A stretch of 64,000 nt of DNA from Boletus sp. NGJ (lineage: Eukaryota; Basidiomycota; Agaricomycetes; Boletales; Boletaceae). Both the position numbers and the translations under genes were made by a program. The stretch covers positions 372,001-436,000 of the forward strand of contig JAGTXK010000091.1 of NCBI GenBank assembly GCA_019096195.1, given 5' to 3'. This document shows positions 12,475 to 23,904 of the stretch, in pieces (position 1 is the stretch's first letter; the number at the start of each line of letters is the position of its first letter). The notes under the pieces are model-generated. The model saw only the letters and a list, made by a program, of their open reading frames with translations, was not told where the DNA came from and searched no databases.

Positions 12475-14078
12475 TCAAGCACTACTCCATCTCACTATCA
12501 TACAACACACTATCACTCGCGTCTCGACTACAGCCCCGACCGTTGATATCTCTGATCTGCGCGCCAACAATATCCAGGCATCCGATATTTCGCAAGTCAT
12601 CCTGATCGGCAGCCCGACAAGTGAGGGCAAGTGGTCGAGCAAAAATTGCGCAACTCTCTCAAGCGGCTCATGAATGAGTGAGTTCCCGACGAAGAGCCTC
12701 GTGATGGCCATGTTACGGATCAATGACTCGTGCTCTGTTAACGACGGGATGTTCCTTACATCCCGAGAGCACGCAGCTTTGGGCATCGTGCAAGTAAAAG
12801 CAACAGGCCCCTCAACGTCGGAATCGTCGATACTCCCACCCGCTGCGTCGGTTGAAATAGAAGGTCTCTAGCTCAGGTCATGCTTGGACCAAGCAAGCAA
12901 GTTCATCGTCGTTCAAAGAAACCAAATTGTAAAGGTCGACGTCGAACTCGTAAAGATTGAAGGTCATCAGTGGGCTCAGAACCTGAAAGTCAACAAGTTG
13001 CGAAGATGATCCATCTCTTCTTGTACCTTTGTAGTCGGGGTGAAACCTGATCCGTCGCAGACTCGCCTGACGACGAGCCGAACTGAGGGCAGTGAAGAAT
13101 TCATGAAGCACCTGAGGTGCGGGAAGCAGATTCTCCGCCAAGGAGACCTCTTCAAACGGTTGATGCTGTGCTCTCAAGTATGGAATGAAGGAAGAAAGAT
13201 CTTGGACCTCCAGCCTAAGGACGCGCAAGTTCTCGAAAGGAGGGTGGTCAGGGGTGCCATAGCCAGCAAGCCTCCTCAAAATTTCTGGTTGGAGAGCGAA
13301 CAAAGTGGCAGTGATCTTTTTGAGACAACGGGATTCAGCAATGTGGATCAAGGCCGTTTCATCGATGACACCGCAAGCCAAAGTCTCCACGTTCGAGGAG
13401 CAGGTGATGGCACGCGAGACTGCGGTTGTTATATGAGAACAATGATTTAGATGGCGGAAGCGGAGTGACTTGAGCTTTGGACATAAAGTGTGGTAACACT
13501 GGAGAAATCCCAGAACGTAGGTATGATTACCATCCCCCAGCCTCACGTCAAGATGGACCAGCGAAGGGCTGAGGAGCAAACGGAGTGAGCCTATATTTGC
13601 CTCAACGTAATCATCCCGACAGAGTTTCTGGAGGTTAGGCAGCAGCAGCGTGGTGCGAAACCACAAGGACTCCAAAATCTTCACGGAGAGAAAGTCATCA
13701 TCGAGCGTTAATTCTCGGACACGAGGAGCGTAACGCGATAGAGTGTTCCACTCTTCTTCGTTGAATGGAGGCTGATTCGACTGTCAGGCATTGCGCATGT
13801 TCTAACGAGAAATGCCATACCAATGCCTCATACTCCCAAAGGTCGTAGTACGAAGCTTGTATAAAAGGAGTCAGATTGTGTAGTCTGCACCAAAGAGCGT
13901 CAAGTGCAGGTTCAGAGAAGACGCGACACGTTCTTGCAAGCACCGCCAGGGCTCGCCGCCCAGCTTTCTGAGAATCTCCGAGTCGGTCGCCGTAATTGAC
14001 ATCTGGGTGCTGTAGTCCTTCTGCCAGATAGTCAAAGATGCAACTGAGCACTTCAGAAATCAACAGGGCATTATGCAC
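12475..14078 (-). pseudogene. F-box/LRR-like protein gene, apparently disrupted
   Basis: F-box proteins of this type (F-box followed by leucine-rich-like repeats) are expanded in Agaricomycetes and probably recruit substrates to SCF ubiquitin ligase. The N terminus 'LLISEVLSCIFDYLAEG' is the F-box and 'LAVLARTCRVFSEPALDALW' follows. After a 40-nt intron the reading continues through 'NQPPFNEEEWNTLSRYAP' and about 260 residues of LRR-like sequence. Three things look wrong. The expected start codon reads GTG (14078-14076) with no in-frame ATG upstream. A TGA stands where the family usually has TGG after 'ACLVQA' (about 12878). The conserved C-terminal segments 'LRGLLLLLARCPKLRALG' and 'ITRLFVGNSLIHEPLE' lie in two different frames. 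Sequencing errors could give the same picture. Confidence 0.65.
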
Positions 14079-14161
14079 GTTTTTTTGGCGGCTTCTGAGG
14101 AGAGTTGATAGGATGAGTACGTCTCTGGCGTTGCCAGCCAGCTTCCTGACAATGGTCGGAC

Positions 14162-14171
14162 GTCACGTGAC
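14162..14171. promoter_or_regulatory. Palindromic E-box GTCACGTGAC in a divergent promoter
   Basis: A perfect 10-nt palindrome containing CACGTG, the core bound by bHLH factors such as Cbf1 in fungi. It lies in the 165-nt region between the 5' ends of the F-box gene (minus) and the NEPRO-like gene (plus). Binding is inferred from the motif alone. Confidence 0.4.
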
Positions 14172-14243
14172 ACTGGCACACACAATCTCCTTCCGAGTCA
14201 CTGCGTTCCACAAGACTCAATTTCCTGGGTGTTCCAAGCTACC

Positions 14244-15458
14244 ATGCCTATGGAACGACACCGATCACCGGTGACCATCACGACTGTCCCGAGAAGTACA
14301 ATCGCGCACACCTATCACAAAGAAATCGACGCCATTCTAAAGGACCTGAGACTGTGTTCGCGTCGTCTCAAATCAGCCCTGGGCGCTTTCAAGGACGAGC
14401 TGCGAACACTCGAAAGACTATATTACAAGTGCAAAAATCAACATCGCATGGCCCTCTTCTTCAAGCGTGTACCCGAAATGAGGCGTTATGGTCGACGGTT
14501 AAATGAGCTGGACATCCTGGAACGTGTCGATCTTCTTCGTGCGTCATTTGTTGGTCTGGAGCGTACGAGCGAGTGGGTAAACATGACCTTATCTTGGCAC
14601 TGCATACTGAACGCTTCCGCCCAGTCAAAAGGCGCTGAGGAGTTCCTGGAGCCATGTGCCCGAGAAACCGTATGTTTACTTTTTGACGGAAAGATTGACA
14701 GCCTGTTCTACCCTGGTCTGTAAAGTGAGATTTAAGAAATAAAAATATTATTTTCCACCCGCCTCAAACTCCACAGATGCGAGAGCGCCTCGAGAAAGCA
14801 TACTGGTGAGTTCAATCAGAGTCTCGCGGGACTTGAATCAGGCTCTGATCTACCTTTTAGTCATTTTGCACTTGCCATGCAAACTGGTGCTTTCGTCCAG
14901 CTTATCATCCTGTTCGTTGCTATATCCTCTCGGATGTCCGTATTATCATCAGAGCTTGAAGAAGCCCTTCAGCTGAGCATATCAACGTGCAATCGCCTTT
15001 GGGTTATCATTCACGTGAGCATGTCTCCAATCCACAGGTGAACACGATTTCACGGACTCGCAGCCAACAGGTACGCATGCGACGACTTCCCAGCAACTCC
15101 CCTCGGAACCGAAGACCTCGCGTCCGTCACATATCGTTTATGACCTCCCAGTGAAAGACACGGGGCAACCTGTTTCCCGTTGTGAGCCAATCGACACATC
15201 AACGTCGGTCGTTGAAGACTTGAGCATGAAAATGGGAGCCAAGTCGGAGATGCGAGGTACGCCTCCGTCGAGTCATCTTACAGATGGTATGCATAATGGC
15301 ATCTGTAAATTTCTTCTGCTAACGGATACTGTGACGCAGCTGGCGAACATGCCACTGCCCAAGCATCAGAATCGGCTATCGTAAAGGTGGCTCAGAAGTT
15401 GCGGATCAAGAAGGCAAAGAAGAAATTCGACGAGATTGACGAGATCTTTGGTTTCTAA
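14244..15458 (+). CDS. Nucleolus and neural progenitor protein (NEPRO)-like
   Basis: Resembles the NEPRO-domain family, nucleolar proteins linked to RNase MRP/P and pre-rRNA processing. The N-terminal domain shows 'LKDLRLCSRRLKSALGAF' and the strong family signature 'LERLYYKCKNQHRMALFFKR' (residues about 50-75). Later exons give 'HFALAMQTGAFVQLIILF' and 'EALQLSISTCNRLWVII', and the C terminus is 'KKAKKKFDEIDEIFGF' with TAA at 15456-15458, a basic patch plus the DEIF ending typical of this family. I chose the ATG at 14244; another ATG follows at 14250. Introns lie near 14577-14624 (48 nt, in frame), 14671-14776, 14812-14860 and further downstream. The middle region is serine/proline-rich and its exon borders are uncertain. 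Confidence 0.75.
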
Positions 15459-15609
15459 TACCATGTACCAGTCGTAGCATGTAGCCGGAGTCGTAGAGTT
15501 TGTTGAGCCTCATCAACTTTTCTCCACCCAACTGTCTTGTCAGTGACTTTGACGAATGAACCTGAACTGTCAGCAAAACCTTTGTCGCTAACCAATCGTG
15601 TCAGTGACC

Positions 15610-17067
15610 ATGTCGTTGATCCAACCATCCAGCCGATCCAAATCGTCCCAGAAATCGTCCGCACGGCGCACGGAGAATAACCGCATCTATGCCCACCCCC
15701 TCCCAATCATCCTCAGCGAACCCTCTCAGCCCTCGTTCCTCTGCAAAACGCTCAACTTCTTTGGCATCTCTTCCGTGTCGGACATCCTCAACCCACATTG
15801 CCAAGGCGTCCTGGACGTCGCTACGCGCTCAGTATGGGTACTCGACATGAAAGACGCGGTAGTGCTCTGGCAGCGCGGGTTCTTTGGCAAGGGCGATCTT
15901 TCCAGGAGCGAACCCAGTTGGTTAGCAAGGCAGATCAACGCGAGGAAGCTGGCTAAAAAAGGTGAGACCGCGCACGCGCTGTTCTAAAGATTGGCTTAGC
16001 ATGAGCGTATGTGTTTGGCCTTAGGTATGATGACGTCCGAGGAGGTCACTGCAAAGCGCAGAGCGGAACGAAAACAGTTCAAGCTCGACCGGGCAAAGGC
16101 TATGGCTGCTGCTGCTGCTGAAGCAGAGACGGCGTTCCAGCAAGGACGCATCGTATCTACGATCTACGCCGCAGACGGAACGCGTATGATCCCATCCGCT
16201 GCGACTTGGAAGCCAAAGGACGCTACACAGTCGGACGAAGACCTCTCCAAGGTGGAAGAGGACGACGACGAGCCGATAGAGAATATGGAACACCTCCAAC
16301 TCACCCTCCAAGAGGCATTCTTTCTCCTGTGGAATCTCGATTGTCTCTCCATCTTGAACCCAGAGGACGTGAGTCGCCGCGTTTTGCACTCATGTATCCC
16401 CTTCTCACTTTCATCTTCTGCTGGTCGATCAGGGTGACACCCTTACCCTGTCACAGATATGGAACGCTTTCCACAATATATATATCCCTTCCTCAACCCT
16501 CACGCTGTCGCTCGACCCACCTCAACACCGTCGATTCGACAACCCATTCCTGGTAAACTATGTCGTCTATCACCATTACAGGTCCTTGGGTTGGGTCATC
16601 AAAAGTGGTATCAAATTTTGCGTCGACTATCTACTCTACAAGCGCGGCCCCATCTTTGCGCACGCAGAGTGAGTCCCCGACCCGTCGCAGGCGAGGAGTG
16701 CGACATACTGAAGCCCGTGCCACCCCCTAGATTCGCGATTGTGGTGTGTCCGGTGTACGAAGACCCTACCGACCAAGACGGATCGCCGTTCGACTTGGCC
16801 AACGTCTCCCCTTTTTCATGGTCGTGGCTCAGCACGATCAACAGGGTGAATTCACAAGTTCAAAAGGTTTGGTTGCCCCCTGCTTGATATGGTCAAAGTC
16901 ATCTCATGGTTGCCGCACCTGTGTAGACCCTTGTCCTATCATACGTGACCATTCCTGCGCGATCCAGGGTGTCGGAAGACGTTTTGTCGTCCCCAGCTTG
17001 TTTCGCACATTACACTGTACGGGAAGTCGTACTGCGACGGTTCGTACCGGCGCGGATGCGAGATTAG
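15610..17067 (+). CDS. SEN2: tRNA-splicing endonuclease subunit Sen2
   Basis: Catalytic subunit of the SEN complex that cuts the 5' splice site of intron-containing pre-tRNAs. The N-terminal domain has '[19 protein letters not shown]' and '[20 protein letters not shown]'. A Lys/Ala-rich helical insert ('[18 protein letters not shown]') follows, then the nuclease domain '[20 protein letters not shown]'. The catalytic triad is visible: Tyr in 'DYLLYKRGP', His in 'FAHAEFAIVV' and Lys in 'VNSQVQK', just before an intron. The last exon begins '[15 protein letters not shown]' and ends '[10 protein letters not shown]' with TAG at 17065-17067. Start ATG is 15610; the upstream GTG is not needed. A GCTGCTGCTGCTGCTG run near 16105 encodes five alanines. 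Confidence 0.93.
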
Positions 17068-17824
17068 CACCTGCGTCGCATTCTCTGATGCAGACAACGA
17101 TTCGGGAATCCACCAGTCCCTGCTTAGTAGTGGTGATGGACGCGAATTCTCTCGGACACCGACATGGTCGGACTACAGCGCTGAACCATTGCAAAATTAT
17201 TTTCAGTCCGTAGGTCATTACATTAGAGTCCTTCCTCGAGGCCCCTCTACCCCCTTCTCCTACTACCCTCATGCCTAGCGTACCTATCTGCGTTTGATCG
17301 CGCACACACAAGGGAGCATGTGTGACATTGTCGCTATCATCGTCCTTAGGAGACGACCATGTAGGTTGGTGGCGTTGCATGCAACGCCTGGACATTTGAA
17401 TTCGAAACGAGGACATGCATGCTTCAGTGGGCTTGTTGTCTTGTTTCACAGGTGCAACGGAAGTATCCCATGCTATTCGAATGATGGCGTGAAATCCAGG
17501 TTTGATCCAAAGTGGTGTATATGCGAGTGCCACAAGAGACGATACAATGATTGTCGAGATGGTCGAGTGTGAACCATATTAGACCATGAGAAGGGATACA
17601 GGTTGGGGCGAAGGGACCCATGGAGTTAGATATGAGAGGATGAAGAGAGGCAGAGCAAGGACAGAGCGAGATGGGCGAGAGAAAAGGACAGACAAAAGGG
17701 AGAGACCAGGGGCGCGAGGACATGATGAGGAAAATGCATACGGTCTGTGGGCCATCATCCCATGGAGCTACAACACCAAATACGCGTTCAAGGCCGACAT
17801 CCATGTTTTCCAAACCGGCCAGTC
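17068..17824. other. Long gap between convergent SEN2 and the SAC3-family gene
   Basis: 757 nt with no exon that I can support. It includes a strongly purine-rich tract on the plus strand, about 17583-17720 (GAGAGGATGAAGAGAGGCAG and similar), and scattered short ORFs with no family features. A 209-codon minus-strand ORF spanning 16904-17533 runs into the SEN2 exon and looks like chance. The stretch probably holds the two 3' UTRs. Confidence 0.4.
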
Positions 17825-19550
17825 TCATACGGCGCCCTTGATCGCGACTTTCCGGTACTTCTCCTCGTAAGCTTGTGTGATTAATGGCGAGGCAGCTTTG
17901 CAGTCTACGACCTTCTCGCGATCAGGGCTGTTAGGATTCGTGAACACCGCAGCTCGATGGGTATGTAGGTATGTTTGGGCCTCCGACAACGTATCGAATG
18001 CAAGCTCGTTTTGAATGAAAGACAACGTTAGAGTTCGGTATCTGTCAGCGAAGGTTTAGACAAAGAAAAGGAAGACCAGAGTTTGGAGAACCTACGCTTT
18101 GGTCATGATCATCAGTGCTTTTGCCCTCTCCCGGTCTATGAAATGATCCATGATATATGCGCCCATATTCGGGGCATTCAAGTACATCTCAAATAATGCA
18201 TGATAATTGCCCATCGACAACGCTCGTTGTACACGCAAAGCATGCTGAACGGCCGGGTCCGTTTTCTGTCCAGGTGTTAGTTGACCTACATACAAGTTTA
18301 ATTCTGGGCAATGTAGAGTGAAAGGGGTAGGAGGGTCAACATAGCGGGAATCGGCGAGGGAGCGATACGACGCACCACTCTTGTTTCTGCCATGCAGGAG
18401 CATGAGTATACGGTATGCCGTGAATTCCTCGACCTTTCCTGGTATACCGAGCTCGTAAAGTGACTTCAGCGTTGCCTGACATTGATTGTATTCTACCATA
18501 TCTGCCTGTGAAACTGATACAGTAACCTCATCAAATAGCAGACACAGGGCCACGTACACTCTCAAGTGCCATGCGTGCATGGATCTCGTAAACTTGAACG
18601 GTAAATTCGTTTTTTATTCGCTGTACCTAACGAGGGGGGACAGGGACGTCAAGTCAACGTTGATAATCGAAACTGACAACATGCCGTCAAATCCTGGCGT
18701 AGACTCTTGAACTGGTTACATATCCATTCATACGCAACCTTTTCTCGCCAGCGCTTTTTCAACTCGAGAAGTGTCTGTTGCAGCACATGATAAGGACGGA
18801 TCATTTCGGGTCTGGGTTCCTAGAACAGCACGGTCAGCATCTGCGGAGGTGCGATGCACGGATCCTACCGATGTGAGCCGGAGGTAGTCTTTGAAAAGCT
18901 CCGGGTTTGTCCCAACGATGGTATGGCGGTCCCAGTTGGGCACATTCTGTAAGAAACGGTCAGTCAGTGACAGGATATGAAGGAACCAAACCGACCGGAT
19001 CCGCCTCGGGGTCGTCCGGGTTAGGTCCAAACGGAGACGGGGAATCAGCTCTCCATATTCGATTAAGAAGATGTGCACCCTGAGTATTGGTTCTGAAACC
19101 AGTTTGGCTGCCATTGATGCGTAGACTCTTTTGTCGTTCTATTTCATGTTCTCGGTGGAAACGTTCAGCGCGTCGGCTGAGCGCTGCTTGGTCGCCTAGA
19201 TCGAGGGTGTTGGATGCATTCCTTTGCATGGCTGCTTTCTTTGCTTTTTTGCTGATTGCCTGTGGTTCATTCCTGCCGGTACGTCGTCAACGATGCGAAC
19301 TTGAACGAGAAGCGAACAATATCGACCCACATCTTACGCTTGAGCGTAGGTACAGGCTTTGGTATTAGACTGCATGCATGAGCAGAAAAGGCAGTCATTG
19401 GGGACAGTACAGGGACTAACACGGAGAGAAACGACACCTTTGCAATTGTACGCCGGCCCAGTCTGTGGTCCAGAGCGTCTTTGCAGTGAAAGCGTCAGCG
19501 ATTACCTGTCTCAGCTCTGCCTGAGCTTCAGCCCTGTTGGCATCGTTCAT
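17825..19550 (-). CDS. SAC3/GANP-family protein (THP3 / LENG8-like)
   Basis: SAC3/GANP domain protein close to yeast Thp3 and animal LENG8, which act in mRNA elongation, splicing or export with a PCI partner (Csn12-like). The N-terminal exon gives 'ELRQVIADAFTAKTLWTTDW'. The middle has 'WDRHTIVGTNPELFKDYLRL' and 'IRPYHVLQQTLLELKKRWRE'. The SAC3 core is unmistakable: 'YNQCQATLKSLYELGIPGK', 'EEFTAYRILMLLHGRN', 'ALSMGNYHALFEMYLNAPN' and 'RERAKALMIMTKA'. It ends 'YRKVAIKGAV' with TGA at 17827-17825. The start is uncertain: M of 'MNDANRAEAQ' at 19550 is used here, but sequence upstream ('EWVAKCLGQ') also reads like the family and may belong to an earlier exon reaching an ATG near 19648. Confidence 0.85.
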
Positions 19551-19925
19551 TTGACCGAGACATTTTGCGACCCATTCTCTACGGGATGACAAATGTAAAG
19601 TGGGTCGAATGTGAGATGGACGAGACTCACTTTAGCTGGGGGGGCCATGAGTCAGAGGACATGTCGATTCGGATAATCAGTTGGATGTACAAGGAAAGAG
19701 TTTGGCTGACTGCAGTCTGGGGAGAGATGTATAGACGAGCTGTTGGCCTGGCGTAGAGGCTTCTGGCAGTTGTAATGATTTCCCACGGAGCGACACCCCC
19801 TCATGTCTGCATCCGCAGCGATTGCAAAGTGAATCTCATTAACAGATGCCTACACATGCAGCACCATGCGGTAGTAAGAATCTAGGGGCTACTCCCAAAT
19901 TGCCCATTGTACACCATCACCATCA

Positions 19926-21239
19926 CTAATGCGCCTTGTCTACGGGTGGGTTGTACACTGCGATACATCATGCCTCAACATGGCGAGCAAATGCATGCAG
20001 AACGCAAACACTTACAGATCTTCCGGTTTTTGATGACAGTCCATTTGAAGCGCTTGACATAAATGCTGATAGCAAACAAGGACGAAAACAAGATGACGGC
20101 TTTCAGGCCGAGTCGCTTGCGTTCATCGTGCTCTGGTTCAGCAGCCCAGTTCAGGAACGTGACGACGTCCTTGGCCATCTGTGACGTGGTGGCGGGGGTG
20201 CCTGTGAGACACTGGTATCAGCTCAGTGAATTTTGTCCGCTGCATGCCCGCTTACCATCACTATACTCCACAAGGCCATCGAATAATACTCGCGCCATGG
20301 AGATGGCACCGCCAGGGAAGTAGGGGTTGTAGTTCATGCCATCACGGATCTCGACGCCAGCCGGAGGGTCCATGTAGCCAGTCAAGAGAGAGAAGACGTA
20401 GTCCTAGAAAAACAGATCAAGCACGCGCCGCAAACGCGACGCGACGACCTACCGCGCCACCATGTCGGGCCTTGATGATCAAACTGAGGTCGGGAGGCAG
20501 CGCACCAGCGTTACCGGCACGAGCGGCCTCCTCGTTGGGATATGGGCCAGGCAAGTAATCAGAAAGTTTTCCGGGACGTTGGAACATCTCTCCATTGTCG
20601 TCGGGGCCGTCAGTGTATTCGACTTCCTCTGCCATAGCTCTTGTCTCGTCGACAGAATGAGATACACCAACCAGGTTGCGCCATGCAATGCGGTCGAGGG
20701 AATGGCAAGCAGCACAAACTTCGCGGTAAACCTGGAAGCCACGACGGATGCTGTGGAGGGGTGTCGGAAAACGAGGTTGGAGGGACTACGGTGCGAACAT
20801 ACCTGGCATGGTCAAACGTGTCGAACAGGCCCTTGTGTGGCCAGGGATATACCGCAGGGTGGAGACCGTCGTCGGCGAGTGAGTTTGCGTGAACTTCTCC
20901 AATGAAGGGGAGGGTACCGTATAGATGGGTATACCATGCTATCGAGCCAGCGGAGAAGAGCGAGAGGGAAATGAGCGACGCGCGCGAGGTCAGCAGGGAC
21001 TAGAACAGGTGTTAAAAAATCAGTGGATAGGTGGTGCAGACAAGCGTGCGGACCTGGGTGCTCGCGGACGAGGTGGAGGATGCGAAGCGGGCCTGCTGTA
21101 AGAAAGAATGAGACGAGTCGACGGCTTGCAAGAGCGGACGCACCGACGCGACACGGTGTTTGAGGGTGTCCAATGTCGAGCGGGACGCGCGCAGAGCATT
21201 CTGGCTCTTGAGGACGGCCTGGGGCAGCCTCGACAGCAT
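19926..21239 (-). CDS. CYT1: Cytochrome c1, mitochondrial (complex III heme protein)
   Basis: Electron-transfer subunit of the cytochrome bc1 complex, anchored in the inner membrane facing the intermembrane space. '[20 protein letters not shown]' is a basic presequence, followed by a hydrophobic sorting segment ('[18 protein letters not shown]'). The c-type heme site is '[19 protein letters not shown]' and the axial-Met region is '[18 protein letters not shown]'. The C-terminal anchor '[20 protein letters not shown]' precedes '[18 protein letters not shown]'. The last short exon encodes 'YNPPVDKAH' and stops at TAG 19928-19926; a 5-intron structure is visible. ATG is 21239-21237. All key residues are present. 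Confidence 0.96.
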
Positions 21240-21474
21240 TTTTGAGTGTGTGTGTATGCAAGAGCAAGTGACGGTGTGACAAGCGGGCGAAATATCTGCG
21301 CGGACGGAACGAACCGGAGACGAAACCGAAGTATCCGATTCTCTAGATAATTTACATGTAGTCCGTAGTGAAACGTAAAGGCAAACACCATCTCAACTAG
21401 CACTTCATACAAAATACTCGTGAAAATCGGTAAACGTCGCATCTCATGGGTATGGTTTGACTTAAAAAAAGGTC

Positions 21475-21917
21475 CTAGAATAGACAATCACAAAGCGCCT
21501 CTGTAAAAATCGTCAGCCGGCACGATCCCAAACCAAGGCCGGGGACAAACCTTCGGCGCAGCAGCAGAGACACGCTCCAGCTAGACAGGCGAGGCAGCCC
21601 CCACCACTACTCATACCACCACCGCCCTGTTGCGGTTGTTGTCTGCAGAAAAAAATCAGTCGGACGGCGTTTTCGTTACGGCACCAACATACACGTAGAC
21701 GGTCTGTGGGGGAGGTTGGGGTTGATAGCCTGGTCCTCCGTATTGGGGCTGGCCATAGCCGGCGCCTGGATACGACTGAGGCGGCTGCTGAGGGTAGTAA
21801 CCCCCCTGAGGAGGCCCTGGAAACCTCGTCAGCGATATGGGCTGGTGGGTGGTGCGGGCACATACCAGAAGGAGGGTAATATTGGGGTTGCCCGCCATAG
21901 TATTCTTTGTTTGCCAT
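21475..21917 (-). CDS. Small cysteine-rich CYSTM-type membrane peptide
   Basis: Short protein of roughly 90-100 residues after splicing. The N terminus 'MANKEYYGGQPQYYPPSG' is followed by a Pro/Gln/Tyr/Gly-rich region ('GGYYPQQPPQSYPG'). The C terminus is the cysteine-rich module 'GCLACLAGACLCCCAEEAL', ending 'CDCLF' before TAG 21477-21475. This matches the CYSTM family, thought to be membrane-embedded tail modules linked to stress or metal tolerance. ATG is 21917-21915. Three introns are inferred, the last splitting the GAA/GAG codons before 'ALCDCLF'. Splice choices near 21855-21840 are slightly ambiguous. Confidence 0.8.
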
Positions 21918-22491
21918 GGTGCTGATGATGGAAATGGAGAGAAAGGAGGGAATTGGGGCGTGCCCGTCGTCGCTCCAGGCGGCCTAAAATGTCACGAGAA
22001 CGGGATTCCCACGATCGAAAATGCTGCTGTTCAGCGCGCTGCGGGCCTAGCAAAAGAGGTCACTCCACCACCGCCTCGAGGCAACAGCGTGGTATCTCTT
22101 CGCATCCGCACACTCGGCCAGGCCATCGCGTGCTGTGTTACGCTGTGCTCAGGCTATCCTCTCCGTGCTCGTTCAGCTTGTCCCACTTGGCAGCCCGCAG
22201 GCATGTCAGGTCCTCGATCCGCCTCGCAACGAGCTTGTCGACCACCGCGGTGGTCAATTCAGTCATCCCTACTGAAAACGCGTGCGATTACGACCAAGTG
22301 ATCCATGCTGTCAATAAGGGTGGGTGGGTGGGTTTGAGTTGCCAGAGTCAACTGTAAATAGCTACTGTAGAGAAGAATGATCCAAAGTTGTATAGAAATT
22401 GCAGTGATGTGCCACTCTTTCAAAGGTCTTGGCAAAAAAAAAAAAAAAAAGGAAAAAAAAGGAGGCTGTGTCACGCGTCGCGGTCTACGGT
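21918..22491. other. Intergenic: CYSTM promoter and velvet-gene 3' flank, with simple repeats
   Basis: About 570 nt. It contains a GGGTGGGTGGGTGGGTTT tetranucleotide run (22319-22336) and an interrupted A-rich tract (about 22433-22461, about 17 A, GG, 8 A). Plus-strand ORFs here carry no recognisable domain. The poly-A lies on the plus strand while the flanking genes are on the minus strand, so it is not a poly-A tail of either. Confidence 0.45.
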
Positions 22492-23904
22492 CTATGGACT
22501 GTTGGGCGTAAATGCATAAATTCGTGCCCCTTGTCGTAGGAAGCTTTGTGTTAAACGTGTCGTAGCTGCTTAGCCGTAATCAGTAACAGTGAGCTAGTCT
22601 CAAATCAGCTTGATGATCCTTACCCGGTGCAACGTAATTTTCATGGGTGACAACATCAAAAGATCGTGTACGGGCTTGTGCAAGCACAGTTCCTTGCGAT
22701 GCAATGCTCATAACCCCAGAAGCATCCGTCCTGCAACCGGTTCCCAGTATTCAGCTTGCGAAGCCCGCCCCACGTTCCCGTGCGTACTCACTGTGATATT
22801 CGCAACAACGATATCCCGAGCTGAAAGCGACCCCGCCAGCGAATACTTACATCTGAAAACAGAAAATAGAGACCCAGGCGACCTTGCAGGTCCCGTAACT
22901 TCTGGGGAGAAGACACGAGGTTTCCGTAAAGCAGCCGTCGCGGTGGCGCCTCTCCGTTGGGCGCCGTGCCCATGTCCAGTGATCGCATTCCGTCGTCCGA
23001 AAATAACGACAGATGCGCAACCAAGAAGGGAAGCTCCATCTCACTGCCGGGCCAAAAAAAATCATATATATCTCCAGGATCTCTGTTACCCTGGAGGCTG
23101 ACGAACACTTACGGGATGATAAAATTCCCAAAGCGATCTCGTACGATGAGCTGCACGACGATTGGAGGTGCCAACGGCAGCCGGGACAAACTGGCAGACC
23201 CGAATTCGGCTGTTCTTTGAGGGTGTTGCACGACATCAAGATGATAGGATCTTGTGTTGAACACTCGTGAGTCATCGGTACCTCCCGTCACAGCGGTTGA
23301 GATACCTGGTTTGACTGTCGTGGAGGAACGAGGAGTAGCCGACTCGCGGTTGGCTTAGTTGGGATTGATTTTGGAGGGGACTGGATCGATCGGCGGTGAA
23401 CGCTTGGGTCCAAACGCCACTCTGGCCATGAGCTGATGACCCGGGTTGCGACGGTAAAGTCCACGCAGAAGGTGGCGATTGCGTTCGGGAGTGATCGCTA
23501 CTGGCGACGGACTGGGGTGAGGCACAGGAACTCTCACATGATGCATCGTGAAAAAGCTTTTTGTAATTCCTGGGTGTCACGCAGTGTTCAGCCAGACATC
23601 ATCACACGAAAAATAGCGATCTTACGATGGTGTGTACTCGACGGGCGTGATAGGCGTGATCGGGCGTATTTGCCGTGTGTGCTGGGGTACGGTTCGGGAC
23701 GTTAGCATCGTGTGCAGCGGGGGGGATAGGGCCTACCGATTGCTCTCCCTCGCTGCTATGGGACGAGGATTCGTGGTGCCAGTGATGGCCATGAGTAGGA
23801 AACATTGCGCAGTCATGAGGAGATACTAAACCATTCTGAGCGAATGCCTTGTCCCATGTGGAAGCCCTTGACCGAGTGTCACTGTCGGGGGAAGAAGCTT
23901 GCAT
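22492..23904 (-). CDS. Velvet-domain transcription regulator
   Basis: Velvet factors are fungal NF-kappaB-like DNA-binding regulators of development and secondary metabolism. The domain is split: 'YHLDVVQHPQRTAEFGSASL' and 'PPIVVQLIVRDRFGNFI' in one exon, 'ELPFLVAHLSLFSDDG' in the next, then 'LYGNLVSSPQKLRDLQGRLG' and 'LYFLFSDVSIRWRGRFQL'. The last exons give 'VLAQARTRSFDVVTHENYVA' and 'LTQSFLRQGARIYAFTPNSP', then TAG 22494-22492, a tail typical of Agaricomycete velvet proteins. The N-terminal region is Ser/His-rich and low in complexity. The start is uncertain: ATG at 23904 ('MQASSPDSDTRSR') is the first in-frame ATG, but an upstream exon cannot be excluded. It could be a VosA/VelB-type paralogue. 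Confidence 0.82.

Noticed and set aside
16904-17533. 209-codon minus-strand ORF across the SEN2 end and the following gap
   Set aside because: It overlaps the clearly coding last SEN2 exon in antisense, has no recognisable domain and has irregular composition; it is best explained as chance.
17583-17720. Purine-rich tract as a functional RNA or repeat array
   Set aside because: There is no regular unit length and no paired structure by eye; it is a compositional run in 3' flanking DNA.
22433-22461. A-rich tract as a retroposon poly-A tail
   Set aside because: No retroelement coding sequence, target duplication or source gene is visible next to it; simple-sequence expansion is enough.
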